A stretch of 27,608 bases of DNA from Pleurobrachia bachei. Lineage: Eukaryota > Ctenophora > Tentaculata > Cydippida > Pleurobrachiidae. The stretch's first letter is position 1. Each line of letters begins with the position of its first letter. The notes under the pieces were generated by a model, which saw only the letters and a program-made list of their open reading frames with translations, was not told the DNA's origin and searched no databases. Positions 1-9,483 of the stretch are shown one piece after another. The position numbers and the translations under genes are program-made. Location of the stretch: positions 4,015 to 31,622 of the forward strand of contig AVPN01000175.1 in NCBI GenBank assembly GCA_000695325.1, given 5' to 3'.

Positions 1-354
1 GTAAACTAATTATAACTGGTGCAGTTATTACCATATATGGTCACAACTTGTGACTCACAAGCGCTGCTCAACCAAGTTTTACTACTTCCCTTATCCCCGC
101 CCATGGTTACTATGACTACATAACAGTTATACTAGAATTCAGTCTAGCTACAATTTCTTCAAGCTTTCAGGAAGCTGCTTCCTGCATCTCCAAAATAATA
201 TGCTGATTTCTGTAATCTCTTGCCTTTCCCCTAACAAGGAGTTACAGACTTAGTGAACAACTAAATACCATTCTCTTGCCCTCCTCCTAACAGCACTACC
301 CCCTCCCCCCTAACAACCCCTTACACCCCTAACAACCCCTATCTACCTAACCAG
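1..354. other. No gene seen; probable intron or upstream of protease exons
   Basis: No exon of the protease prodomain or signal peptide could be recognised here. The last 100 bases are pyrimidine-rich and end in a usable acceptor (CAG at 352-354) for the first visible protease exon, so this stretch is best read as the 3' part of an intron. The earlier exons would lie to the left of the window. Confidence 0.5.
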
Positions 355-1710
355 GGTAAGGTAACCGGAGTGAAGAACCAGGGAGGTTGCGGCTCATGTT
401 GGGCATTCTCTGCCGTCGGAGCTGTCGAGACCAACTACGCTGTCACCACCAACAAGAGGAAGGCCTTCGCAGAGCAGGTTCGAGACACTTTTTTCAGCCC
501 TTATTGCTATAAAATCTTTACAATTATCTCAACTATCTCCCTCCTAATTACTAATTTCTCCCTTCTAATTACAAATTACTCCCTCGAATTACTAATCCAT
601 TCCTATCAGGAGTATCTGGACTGCACCTACGAGAGTGAGAGGGGAAGGGATGGATGTAAGGGAGGTTGGTATTACCAGGCCTGGGAGTACTCTGCCAAGG
701 ACCATCGACTCGCCACCTCCGATGCCGTCCCCTACCGAGAGAGGGACCAGTAGTAAGTCATTTAAACTGAGAGAGAGGGACCAGTAGTAAGTCATTGAAA
801 CCCGCCCTAATCCACAAAATATGACCACCTTCCTCCATTCTTATTCACCTTCCTCCTCCCTTATCCAACTCCTTCTCTAATCCCTCCCTCCTCCCTCCTA
901 GCTGTAACTAAGGAAACTAAACCATTCCTCCTCTAGCTGTAACTACGGAAATGTTCACAACGGTCTAATTGCTGCTGAAATCACTGGTGCTACCTTCGTA
1001 CCCAAGGGAGAGAGCAACATGATCTCATACCTGAACCAGGGAGCCGTCTCTGTCGCCTATGAGGTTAGTCATGGGAAATGAAGATGATTGTTGAAGAAAT
1101 TTGAAGTGGAAACAGAGAGAAGTGGAAACAGAGAGACATTGCTGAGTAACTGATTACTCAACAAACATATACAAACAAACCGATTACCACCCCTCTCCAG
1201 GTTACCGATAACTTCTTCAAGTACACTGAGGGAATCATTGCTGATAACACCTGCAAATCTTACGCTAACCACGCCGTCACCGCTGTTGGGTGAGTTGTTG
1301 TCATGGTGACATGCCCATATATGGGCATAACCGTTATCCTTCTGATCTCACTGACTCCTTCTGCACCCCACTAACACCCCACTCCATCTCCCCAAATCCA
1401 CTCCACTCCCCCACTAACACCCCACTCCTTCCCCCCTCCCAGATATACCCACTCTGCCATGATTGTCAAGAACTCCTGGGGATCCTGGGGCATGAAGGGA
1501 TACTTCTACACTCGACGAGGACACCACGGATGTCAGATCTTTGATCACGGAGCTGTCCCCAAAATGTCCAAGACTAACCGATATGATAACGATCCTGACT
1601 ATGTTCCCAGTGATGATGATGATTGCAAGGGAACCAACGCTGATGGGTGCCCCTGTGGAACCGTGAGGTGTGGAGATGGCCAGTGTCGACATGCCCACAT
1701 GTGCCATTGA
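355..1710 (+). CDS. Papain-family (C1A, cathepsin-like) cysteine protease, 3' five exons
   Basis: Likely exons: 355-477, 610-752, 937-1063, 1201-1289, 1443-1710. Phases agree at every join, giving 249 residues and a TGA stop. The sequence shows the C1A catalytic set: the oxyanion Gln and catalytic Cys in KNQGGCGSCWAFS (exon 1), the catalytic His in NHAVTAVG (exon 4) and the Asn in VKNSWGSWG (exon 5). GCKGGW in exon 2 is the usual Cys-Gly-Gly region after the active-site helix. The family cleaves proteins in lysosomes or after secretion. The visible part begins near the mature N-terminus; signal peptide and prodomain are missing. After the normal end of the fold (about FDHGAVP) there are roughly 40 extra residues: an Asp run (SDDDDC) followed by a short Cys-rich tail with seven Cys. 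The subfamily (L-like or other) is not certain. Confidence 0.85.
737..796 (+). repeat. Tandem duplication of exon 2 tail plus 5' splice site
   Basis: The 26 bases at 737-762, made of the exon 2 tail, the GTAAGT donor and a few intron bases, recur exactly at 771-796 with a period of 34. The second donor lies inside the intron and would add codons with an early stop (CAG TAG), so the first donor is the coherent one. Confidence 0.9.
898..950 (+). repeat. Tandem duplication of the 3' splice site before exon 3
   Basis: CTAGCTGTAACTA followed by (A/C)GGAA occurs at 898-915 and again at 933-950, a period of 35. Both copies contain a usable acceptor (CTAG). The upstream copy would read TAC TGT AAC TAA, a stop; the downstream copy reads TAC TGT AAC TAC and continues open. 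The downstream acceptor is therefore the productive one. Confidence 0.85.
1311..1328. repeat. Perfect 18-base palindrome in protease intron 4
   Basis: ATGCCCATATATGGGCAT is its own reverse complement, with no spacer. It sits about 20 bases after the donor at 1290, and could form a hairpin in the pre-mRNA. No function is claimed. Confidence 0.9.
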
Positions 1711-1847
1711 TAATGCAATTGAACTAATTGTACCAGCTTATATCATGTGTTTCATTTTACAGTCGGAGTAGTTACCATCAAACAAAATATGTAACGAACA
1801 TCACTTGCTTACGAATATCGTTCCAATTCACAAACATCCAAATACAT

Positions 1848-2340
1848 TCACCACAGTTTAAATGAGCCTGAGCTGTAGTAGTCACTGACCTGTTTTATGT
1901 TGACCCCCAGACTAGGAATATCCTTTTTAAAATGGGCTTTGACCTCCCCTATCATAATCAACTTTACAACGTCAGTATAGGCTCCTTTGTCATTACGATC
2001 TAGGACCATCTTTAGCGGTGAAATCTGGTGTCCCTCCCCCCTACTCGGCCCCAAACGTCTCTATGCTCAGAATATATACATATATGTATCTTATTTTGAA
2101 TAAAACGAGGTAGTCATGAGAAGGGTTAATCATATCTTGATGAGTGTCAATGGTGAAGTCTGAGAGTCGAACCTTTAAGTTATCTCCTGACTCTTCCAGA
2201 CACACCAGACCTCTGTCCATGTACAGGGAGAAAATATCAGCTGAATCTCCCATCTTCTTGGAAATTGTCTCCTTGTCATCCTGTGTGAATTTGTAGCCCA
2301 CAGCCACAAACATTAATACCATCCAGGTAAACACCTGCAA
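1848..2340 (-). CDS. Possible exons of an unrecognised protein
   Basis: On the minus strand an open frame follows a plausible acceptor (TTTGCAG, exon start about 2338) and runs to about 2090. A second open frame, in another phase, runs from about 2005 to a possible donor (CAG|GTCAGT) near 1888. The first starts with a hydrophobic stretch (VFTWMVLMFVAVGY) that could be a membrane segment or a signal sequence, followed by acidic hydrophilic sequence. The second is lysine-rich with no motif I recognise. A short intron (GTATAT...AG, around 2050-2080) could join them. Neither is recognised; they may belong with the ankyrin-like exon at 2616-2762 or be chance frames. Confidence 0.3.
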
Positions 2341-2615
2341 AGTTTGTTTGGGTGAGCGGTCTCAATTTTCCCACGCTTTTTTCCCACGGGTCTACCCAGA
2401 GCGCGCAATACTTAAAATCAACACAACCGCGCGTCCCAAACACACAAAAACTCATCCGATCCAGAGATATTTTCCGCCGGTGTTTGATGTGATCTTTCTC
2501 GCAAATATAGATGACGACGGGACTTACACGTTCGATTTGGACTTTAGCCCATCTTCTTATCGATCACTCCTACCTCTTGAGACTGAGAATCAGGGTAGTA
2601 GGTTAGGGGGCACAC

Positions 2616-2762
2616 TGTGATATGCGATGCAGCCCCGTACAGGAGCAGCCGAGCTACCATTTTAACATTAGCCGTCCTCACGGCAACAGAAAGTACATCG
2701 TCTACGGTCGTTGAGCCAAAATTGAAGATAGCAGGTCGATTAGGTGAGTCTAGTTGGGAATC
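2616..2762 (-). CDS. Single ankyrin-repeat-like exon
   Basis: After a strong acceptor (TTTTTTCCTCAG) the minus strand reads 49 codons and ends at a possible GTGTGC donor. The core, DVLSVAVRTANVKMVARLLL followed by YGA, fits the ankyrin pattern of two helices and a Gly turn (A-x-x-G/A-N-x-x-x-V-x-x-L-L-x-x-G-A). It lies on the same strand as the ankyrin gene at 5867-9246, but a plus-strand gene (3188-4140) lies between them, so a link is uncertain. It could be a stray exon of a separate ankyrin protein. Confidence 0.45.
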
Positions 2763-3187
2763 CTGAGGAAAAAACAATTAGAGACAGCCGACAGGTGTGG
2801 AGGCCAAATATAGCAGTGGAGTAGTTAAAGTCGTTAGTGAATATTTTAGTAGTAGGTGCTGGAGTGAATAGTTTCCTAATAGTGCTCCGATCTGGTAGGA
2901 TAGTGGCTAGTAGAGTCGTTAACGGTATAAGCCATTTTTGGGGGTAGGGGCGGTTGGGGTCAATAACAGGTGTCCGAATCTCTCCTTCCTTCTATCTCTC
3001 ATTCTTCTTCTCTCTAGCTCTCCTCTCCCCTTTCAACAAACAATCACAGATCACTAGCGTTTCATTATTTATGTTATTACCGAACCCCAGCAATTATTTT
3101 CCCATATATCCACATGATTGTACAGCTGGCTCGAATATAAACCCTACAAAAACCTGTTCTCACAAGTTCAGTTCCCACATCACCAAC
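2763..3187. other. No gene seen; upstream region of the secreted-protein gene
   Basis: No convincing exon on either strand. A pyrimidine-rich stretch lies at about 2983-3030. TATAAA (around 3138) lies about 50 bases before the ATG at 3188, so it could only serve as a TATA box for a start very close to the ATG. This is suggestive only. Confidence 0.3.
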
Positions 3188-4140
3188 ATGTGGTGTTTGG
3201 TTTGTTTGCTGCTAACAGTTTCAATCCACCTGGGAAATACTCATCTATCAGGTAGGGACTTTTTTATGCTTATCTCAAGATTTTGAGAAGATACTATAAC
3301 GGTAATACTAGTATAATTCATGGATACAAGCCGCCCAAAATTCTCAATCTATTCAGAAAATAAACAATCAAGAGTTCTGAGCAGTGCGAGGAGAGTTCAG
3401 GTGCAACAGAAATGTATTTCAGAAAGTAATAATATTAATGTGTTTCAGGGTGGCAGGTTGCAGTGATAGATGCTAAAATTCCATGGAACCTAGAAACTCA
3501 ACCAATTGAAGTCAAGTTCGAAGTAGAGAACAGCACCTTCAAGTCAACTAGAATATATCTATGGAAGAGTTTAGGGGATAATGACACCAACGATTATGTA
3601 TACATTCAAACGGGTATCGACATGACCGACGGGTCCTCGACCTATATTGGGTTCGGTATATATTGTGACGATCGTAAACACTCTTTTCACTTGTATAACA
3701 TAATACAACCAGTGAATGAACATGTATTGACGATTAAAAAGAGGCAGAAAGCCACGATAATTGAACACAATCATGTTCTACTGGGGATGGTTGAATTTCC
3801 CGCATGCTCTGCAGATTGGAGAGCCGTTAATTATATCAGTTTCAATAGTAATGACACCTTCTACAGAGGGGCAATTGGTACGTAAAAGTTTGAGTATGTT
3901 CTAGTTTGCTGATAGAAACGCTGGCTAGTTCTTATAGGTCCCGTTATAATTCCCGTTACATGTCCCGGTATAAGCCCCCCCCCTATTATAGGGCCCGTTA
4001 TGTCCCGGTATAAGCCCCTTATAGGTCCCGGTATAGGCGCAATATCCCCCTCAGGTATTATACCCCTGCATGTATGCGAGTGTGAGTGCGTACCAAGTCA
4101 AAATACTAACTACCTTCCTTACTCAGATATCATAATTTGA
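3188..4140 (+). CDS. Small secreted protein, family not recognised (three exons)
   Basis: Exons 3188-3251, 3449-3877 and 4127-4140 join in phase and end at TGA, giving about 168 residues. Residues 1-20 (MWCLVCLLLTVSIHLGNTHL) are a typical cleavable signal peptide. The mature part begins about WQVAVIDAKIPW and is rich in beta-prone and aromatic residues, with only two Cys (GIYCDD, FPACSAD) that could pair. Possible N-glycosylation sites are NSTF and NDTF. I see no family motif; its size and composition would suit a small secreted beta-sandwich or lectin-like protein, but that is a guess. The second donor, GTACGT at 3878, is favoured over simple read-through to TAA at 3883-3885; both give nearly the same protein. 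Confidence 0.6.
3938..4040 (+). repeat. Degenerate minisatellite in the secreted-protein gene intron
   Basis: Short units related to TATAGGTCCCGTTATA and TCCCGGTATAAGCCCC repeat five to six times with variable length, including a run of nine C near 3977. It lies wholly within intron 2. Confidence 0.75.
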
Positions 4141-4674
4141 ACACACCTACGGGGTCCACCATGAAAAGTTTCTGTATCATGATTCATGATGGTATGTAGT
4201 TGGACGCTAAGAGTTACCCAGACTTGGGAATAGTAGTAAGATAGTGCTTAGAAATACAGTCTTATGTCATATTCCTATTACAAACTGATATTTTTCCAAG
4301 TATTTTTACACAGGTTTGAGGTTGGGCTTCCTGAAACCAGCCGTTATTGCTGTGCGATAAGCGATTGAGTAGTGGACCCTCGATAAACCTCTCTCAACAC
4401 ATTGAAAAGGATCTGCTACTACCCCTCGTAAAGCGTGACACTCGTTTGTGATTCGTCTGGAATTTATATCAAAGTGACATTTCAAGTTTTTGTAAGGACT
4501 TTCGGATCTTAGTGTGGTATGTGTGAATATAGTGATATGCGTGAATATTATGATAACTTATTATGTATACGTAGGTGATCAGTCTAAATTAATTCCTTGA
4601 CATAAAAACCAGTATTAATATAACTAGTAGGCCCGTTCGCCCTACGGGCGAATTTCGAGGAAATGGTAGCTGGA
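4141..4674. other. No gene seen; contains a short GC hairpin
   Basis: No open exon with splice support on either strand. Near the end, TTCGCCCTACGGGCGAA (4637-4653) is a 7-base-pair stem with a 3-base loop in otherwise AT-rich DNA. It could be the tip of a small mobile element, but no matching partner was seen in the window. Confidence 0.4.
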
Positions 4675-5279
4675 TTAGGAAACGCTGACATCACCATCCG
4701 TTCCTAGCCTATCTCTCACTATCTCCCTACCCATGTTGTTGTACGCTCTGGACTTCCTGATAATCTCAGTATGAGAAGTCAAGAGATTAACATATTCTGG
4801 AGGCGGTGGAGGGTTACTGTGTAACGATATCACTCCCTTTCCCACAGGAAAATTCCTTTTCCGCTCGAGTCGCCATTTATACGCCAGGCAAAAGGGGCAT
4901 GTACATTTTAAGTCACATGGACCAAGAGAGCTGTCTATCATCTTGTCAGGGAGGTGCAGTGCTGTTCCAGAAACTGGCCACGTAAAAACTTGACCGCTAG
5001 GTAGCCAATTCGGAGATTTCTATATTCGACTGGAGTAATCACCCTTGAGCGACGTTGGGTAACGATATCAGTAGTCGTTGATTGGCTCTCCCGAACACGT
5101 TGGCATAGTCTTTCATATTCTCTAACCTGCTCCCTGACAGCAGCAGGATAAACGTTGATAAACAGACCTAAGTAGATAAACGTTGCCCAATAGCGCTTGG
5201 GGTGTAAGAGCTTGAAATCAGGACAGGAGTAAAAGAATGCACGTGCAGAATTGAATCTCCCCTTGGTACCCAACTGCAA
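4675..5279 (-). pseudogene. Two overlapping unknown ORFs, possibly one frameshifted coding region
   Basis: A minus-strand frame enters after a good acceptor (GGTTGCAG, about 5277) and runs to TGA at about 4938. A second frame starts at ATG 4941 (ATGA overlap) and runs to 4675. The first includes a hydrophobic segment (YWATFIYLGLFINVYPAAV) and then an Arg/Gln-rich helix (REQVREYERLCQRVRES). The second has a Cys cluster (CDLKCTCPFC) and a proline run. Together about 200 residues, but in different frames. I do not recognise a family. It could be a broken gene or a transposon remnant, or downstream coding sequence of the ankyrin gene at 5867-9246: that gene's last visible exon leaves phase 2, and from this acceptor that phase gives a short different frame containing GDSILHVHSF. 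Confidence 0.3.
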
Positions 5280-5507
5280 CCGGCAGGGGAGATCTCGCAG
5301 GTCCCTCTAATAATTGCACGTGCAAGTGTATTGTGAGTGGTATAGTTGCTAGGTGATCGCGGTCGCGCATAAGTATGATATGATATGATGTAATATCTTC
5401 TAATCTATTATTCCGCTGGAGAAGCAGAGGAACCAACTTTAAATTTTGGTTGGATTTGAACCGAAACAATTTTGTTGGTTAGCCTTGAGCAATAAATCCA
5501 GTGCACT

Positions 5508-5543
5508 GACCAATAGTCCGATCAGCCAATAACGGTCGGTTCC
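5508..5543. mobile_element. Fragment of the AGGAACCG terminal-repeat element
   Basis: The end of this stretch, GGTCGGTTCCTGG, preceded by GATCAGCCAATAA, matches the right part of the intact element at 5713-5819. The left part is degenerate or absent. Confidence 0.5.
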
Positions 5544-5712
5544 TGGATTTTAACAAACCTTGCCAGAGCAGTGTAGAATGGCAGCATATATGGAGTTACG
5601 GGGGAGGAACTTGTCACAAAATGCAGTTATCAACTCCAGGGAGTAGCTCAAACTGCACGGGAGATGTTTGTTAGAAGTTTCCATGACAACTATCATGGTT
5701 TTAGAAAATATT

Positions 5713-5819
5713 AGGAACCGACCGACACAAGTAAACAACCAATCAGAACTCATTATTTAGGTCACGTGACTGGTTATTAGCCAATCAGAGACCAGTATTT
5801 CTTGATTCGGTCGGTTCCT
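5713..5819. mobile_element. Intact 107-base MITE-like element with 13-base inverted ends
   Basis: Ends are AGGAACCGACCGA and TCGGTCGGTTCCT, exact inverted repeats. The interior carries AACCAATCAGAACTC, GTCACGTGAC and AGCCAATCAGAGACC, so the whole element is nearly palindromic. Related copies in this window: 18391-18497 (full length), 19972-20037 (cut by a duplication junction), 22242-22305 (core only) and 5508-5543 (fragment). It has no coding capacity, as expected for a non-autonomous DNA transposon. I see no clear target-site duplication. Confidence 0.8.
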
Positions 5820-5866
5820 GAAAAAGATAGAAATATGTAGTAAGAGGTCTTGTCACATCGGCTCAC

Positions 5867-8800
5867 TTTGTCAGGTTGTCCCAGCCGTTTATGACACAAT
5901 ATGAGATGGCCGATCTCTCGTATTTATCTTTGTTCACTACGTCACAGCCACTCTCCAGAAGCAATGAAACCTGGATAGGTGGAGTTTACCAGGATAATCG
6001 GAAAAAAAGTTTTTAGCGAAACTATTTCGGAGGGAATTCAGGATCCCGGTAAATAAGGATTCTGGTAAATCGGAGACCGATTGTAATTATAAAACTATAT
6101 GCCCTAGCACAGTGCTAGTAGCACTAGTGGTATGTATACCGTTGAGGGATTGTTGCCTAGAACGGCCCATATAAGAGGTGACCTCTGTGTCCTAGTATCT
6201 GATTTATTTAGCAAATCCCCACGACCAGAGACACAAAATGAGACCAAGGTATCGTTACCTAGGCGGGGAAAGATACAATTCTAAAATTGAGATTTATTCT
6301 AACCCTCCTTTACAATATTTTAGGGTGTAGTGAGAGAGGGTCACAAAAACGAGCTCTTTGTCCGCCGGTCCCGGGTCCGCGATACAAAGGATGGCCGATG
6401 GAGCTGTATAAAAGTCACCGCAGGGTTTAGAAACTCACCAAATAAAGAAGCGAGGTGAATGAGAGACAGGCCCTGGTATTCTGCTGACTTGACCTTCCCT
6501 GCAGAAAAATATGTTTCATTATTATCTTTTGGTAGTAATATTGTAACCTTGATAACAAACTACCTATACATTGTCATACACTGACTGTACAATGTACATC
6601 GCGCAACCTCGCACGTAGCCTTCAGCCCGGTGCGAAGAGGAGGGTTTCATATGAGACAACCTATACAGGGAAAAGTAGCTAGGAACTCACGATCAAGTAA
6701 CTTGTTCAACAGTTCAATGTTTTTCTCGTCGGCTGACTTTTTAAATTTATCCCACTGTTTTATCGCAGCAGTCATGTCTGAACAGGAATTAAATTTGCAG
6801 TACAACGTTACAACTGTTCTCCCTAATTCCAAGGAAAACCAGTGAATATTCTTAATTTCGGTTATGCTTGTGAAGTTTGTATTGTTGTCGGAAACAAAAT
6901 AATCAACTATTATTGGTACTCACTAGCCATGTTTACACTTACTAAGTTGAGAGGCCAGCTCAGCAACAGTCAGATTCTGCCAGTCATCTGTAGTCACATC
7001 CTCATCTATGGGTTAGGGGGGATTCAAAAAGTCGCTTAAATACTAAATAGCATGACTAGAAATCATGAGTCATGAGTTGGTGGCACCTCTAAAACTCAGC
7101 CCGCTACGGAAGGGAGTTGCAAGGGTGACTGCGTCGCCAAGGTGATGAGTAACTCAGGTTTTAATTATTGAGATTCAAAAAGTCGCCAGTAAATAGTATG
7201 ACTAGAAATCGGTGCTGAGAAGAGCTTACCAAGACAAAACTGCTTCAAGAGGAATGCTTTTTTAATTGTTGCTATGGGAATATACCGCACTCAGTGATTG
7301 CCATGGTAACTAGAGGGTCCATGGGGTATGGTATCCGGTTGGATATGAGGGATACAATCGTTGGTTCTCCAGTGTAGACAGCTAAGGAACTCTCAACTGA
7401 AAGATATTATATTGCAGATATTAGATGACGATATACATATTTAGTTTATCAAGCGCTGGGAACCCAATTCACAGCTCTAGGGTTAATCTGTGACATCATA
7501 CTGATTAATTGATTACTTAATGAATTAACCAATTAATTAACTAATCAATCAACCAATTAAATATTTATTTAATCCTTACCGTTGTTAGTCGATAGTTTCT
7601 TGGTGGCATTCAACAACACCTCAATAGTGGACGTTGAAGCCCGTGCAAGAAGCCCATATTGAAGTGGTGTGTTCAGTCAGTCCAGACATTAAACTCACAG
7701 TCTCTTGACGAAGACAAGACTCAACTTGGTGATAGTGGAGTGCTGGCCAGTAGTGGAGGACAGAGCTGCATAGTGGACTGGCAATCGACCTGAGGGTATT
7801 TGATTACTAGGTTCTCACTTCACAGTTCACAGGAATAGATCGCGTTCCACAAACAGTGCTCTATCGGGATCCCAAGAGCCGGAAAACAAAGTGAAACAAA
7901 TTTACTTCAAATTGTTCTGTGCTCACTTCTCTACAACATTCAAGTGATCCTCCCATTGTTCTGATTGTAACGGGTATTGTACCTGTGGCGTCACGTGTAA
8001 ACACGTTAGCATCTTTTGAAAGGAGGAGAGCTACAACATCACTGTCACCATGGTAACAAGCCCAATGTAGTGGTGACACTCCACATCGGTCCTTGGGGTC
8101 CACCCTACACCCCTCCTCTATCAAACACCTGCAGGCAGAAAAACGGGGTTTATCACGAGGTAAATAAAGTGAGAAACAGAACTGACTGACAGACAAAACA
8201 CACAGACAAACAGACTGACAAAAAGAGAAATTGATAAACAATTATCCCATTACTTACTTGGCTATGGAAGTTGATCGTCCTGTTATATGTCGCTTTACAT
8301 CTTCCCACTCTGGTCGTAGTAGATGAAGCAAATTATACTGCAGGATTGATGTGTGTTAAAACTTAAAGAGGTATCTTGAGGACTATTCAGTAACAACTCT
8401 AAATCTCAATGTACTTTACATTGTAGCAATGTACAATATTACATCACGAGAGTACATTGTGCATTCGTGGTATAGTACACTTACAGTTCTTCTGTTAACA
8501 GGAGATTTACTCGCTAGGTACTTTCTAACTGTCTCCTCCTCCCCAGATAGCACAGCTTGGACCACCAACTCAAATGTAACTTCAAACCCATACTGAAGGT
8601 CCTCTAATGAGAGTATACATATAAGACCCTCCTCTTCGCACCGGGCCTTCGGCCCGGTGCGGCTACGGTGCGGCTACGGTGCGGCTACGTGAGGTTGCGC
8701 GATGTACAGTCAGTGTGAGACAACTCTCATATATCAACAATCATAGAACAAGTTTTGCCTCTCTCTCTCTCTTGGGGGTCGAGCTGTAATATAAAGCAGC

Positions 8801-9246
8801 AAGGTGTCCATGTCTCTGACTGTGTAAAAAGGTGATCTGGCTGTTTACTAACCGTCGTCCGGTGGGGTGTAGGCTTGCAGCAAGAGGAGGTAACACGAGC
8901 TACACATAAACTTAGATTTGTCCTGCAACAGAGAAAATATATTTGAAAATACGTTCGACTCAGTAGCTACTGAAGTTGTAACATAAAAACACCGAAACTT
9001 GAATACACATGACTTCTTCTAAACTATCTTTACGAAGGGAAACGAGTTACCTATATCAAATCGTTTGAAACAGACGTGAAACCCCCTTTACTATAAAACA
9101 CTATTGACCGTCACTCACATGGGTGATTTTGGGATTTCCAAACCAGTTGGCTGTTGACGTGTTTCCCTCAATTTGAATGGGCGGTTCAATAACTAGTCCC
9201 CCATGGGAGCTACACTCAAATTCAACACACCAATCAAGACCCGGTC
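5867..9246 (-). CDS. Ankyrin-repeat protein, internal exons (both ends missing)
   Basis: Eleven minus-strand exons, in order: 9246-9119, 8922-8853, 8603-8485, 8337-8258, 8128-7983, 7789-7580, 7005-6943, 6822-6691, 6480-6439, 6403-6345, 5970-5867. Every neighbouring pair agrees in phase and has GT-AG borders; about 384 residues. Ankyrin repeats are clear in exon 5 (CGVSPLHWACYHGDSDVVAL, then LLSKDANVFTRDATG), the start of exon 6 (RLPVHYAAL), the end of exon 6 (NTPLQYGLLARAST) and across exons 9-11 (LIHLASLFG, KELVFVSLLLESGCDVVNKD). The N-terminal part (WCVEFECSS, CSSCYLLLLQAY) is not recognisable. Ankyrin arrays bind partner proteins; the resemblance to the N-terminal half of ankyrin-TRP channels is general, and no membrane part was found here. 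Exon 6 carries three in-frame stops in a 27-base stretch (about 7675-7705), so the gene may be broken or hold a further tiny intron. Confidence 0.7.
6577..6650 (+). mobile_element. Dispersed repeat, forward copy (GCGCAACCTCGCACGTAGCC family)
   Basis: CACTGACTGTACAATGTACATCG, then CGCAACCTCGCACGTAGCC and a GCCCGGTGCGAAGAGGAGGG tail (shown in parts), match the reverse complement of 8634-8715. The two copies therefore form inverted repeats about 2 kb apart, both in introns of the ankyrin gene. It looks like a short non-coding mobile element. Confidence 0.65.
8634..8715 (-). mobile_element. Dispersed repeat, inverted copy with GC hairpin and 11-base tandem units
   Basis: This is the reverse-orientation partner of 6577-6650. 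It contains a perfect 10-base-pair hairpin, GCACCGGGCC-TTC-GGCCCGGTGC (8638-8660), followed by three exact tandem copies of the 11-base unit CGGTGCGGCTA (8655-8687). The forward copy has only one such unit. A third, more decayed relative may lie near 23900-23980 (GCACCGGGCCTAAGAGGA). Confidence 0.7.
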
Positions 9247-9483
9247 CTGTGAAAACAAAACAATTTGATTAGAAAATCATATTCAGCATACAAACGAGAG
9301 AACTATTTATGATCAAGTGAACGTGGTACAACATTGGAAATTCACACGGCCTCTTGACTTTGTAACTAAGTGAGTGTGTTGATGTAGAAGGTGGAGAAGG
9401 GATGTTGAAAGGTGACCCCACACCGTCTTCCATGAAGATGGGATGCATCTTGGAGTTGTAGTTCTAGAGCTCTACATCATCAG
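9247..9483. other. Gap between ankyrin gene and ALG9; no exon recognised
   Basis: The region should contain either 5' exons of ALG9 (plus strand) or more ankyrin-gene exons (minus strand). I could read neither. The last 40 bases end in CATCATCAG, taken as the acceptor for the ALG9 exon at 9484. Confidence 0.4.

Noticed and set aside
3040-3290. Upstream in-frame extension of the secreted protein to about 2954
   Set aside because: It is in a frame that merely happens to include the signal peptide; the ATG at 3188 begins exactly at a canonical signal peptide, and the preceding residues are low-complexity.
7495-7570. AT-rich array of AATTAA/TTAATTGATTA units, possible regulatory array or origin
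   Set aside because: Short irregular repeats within an intron; ordinary simple-sequence DNA explains it.
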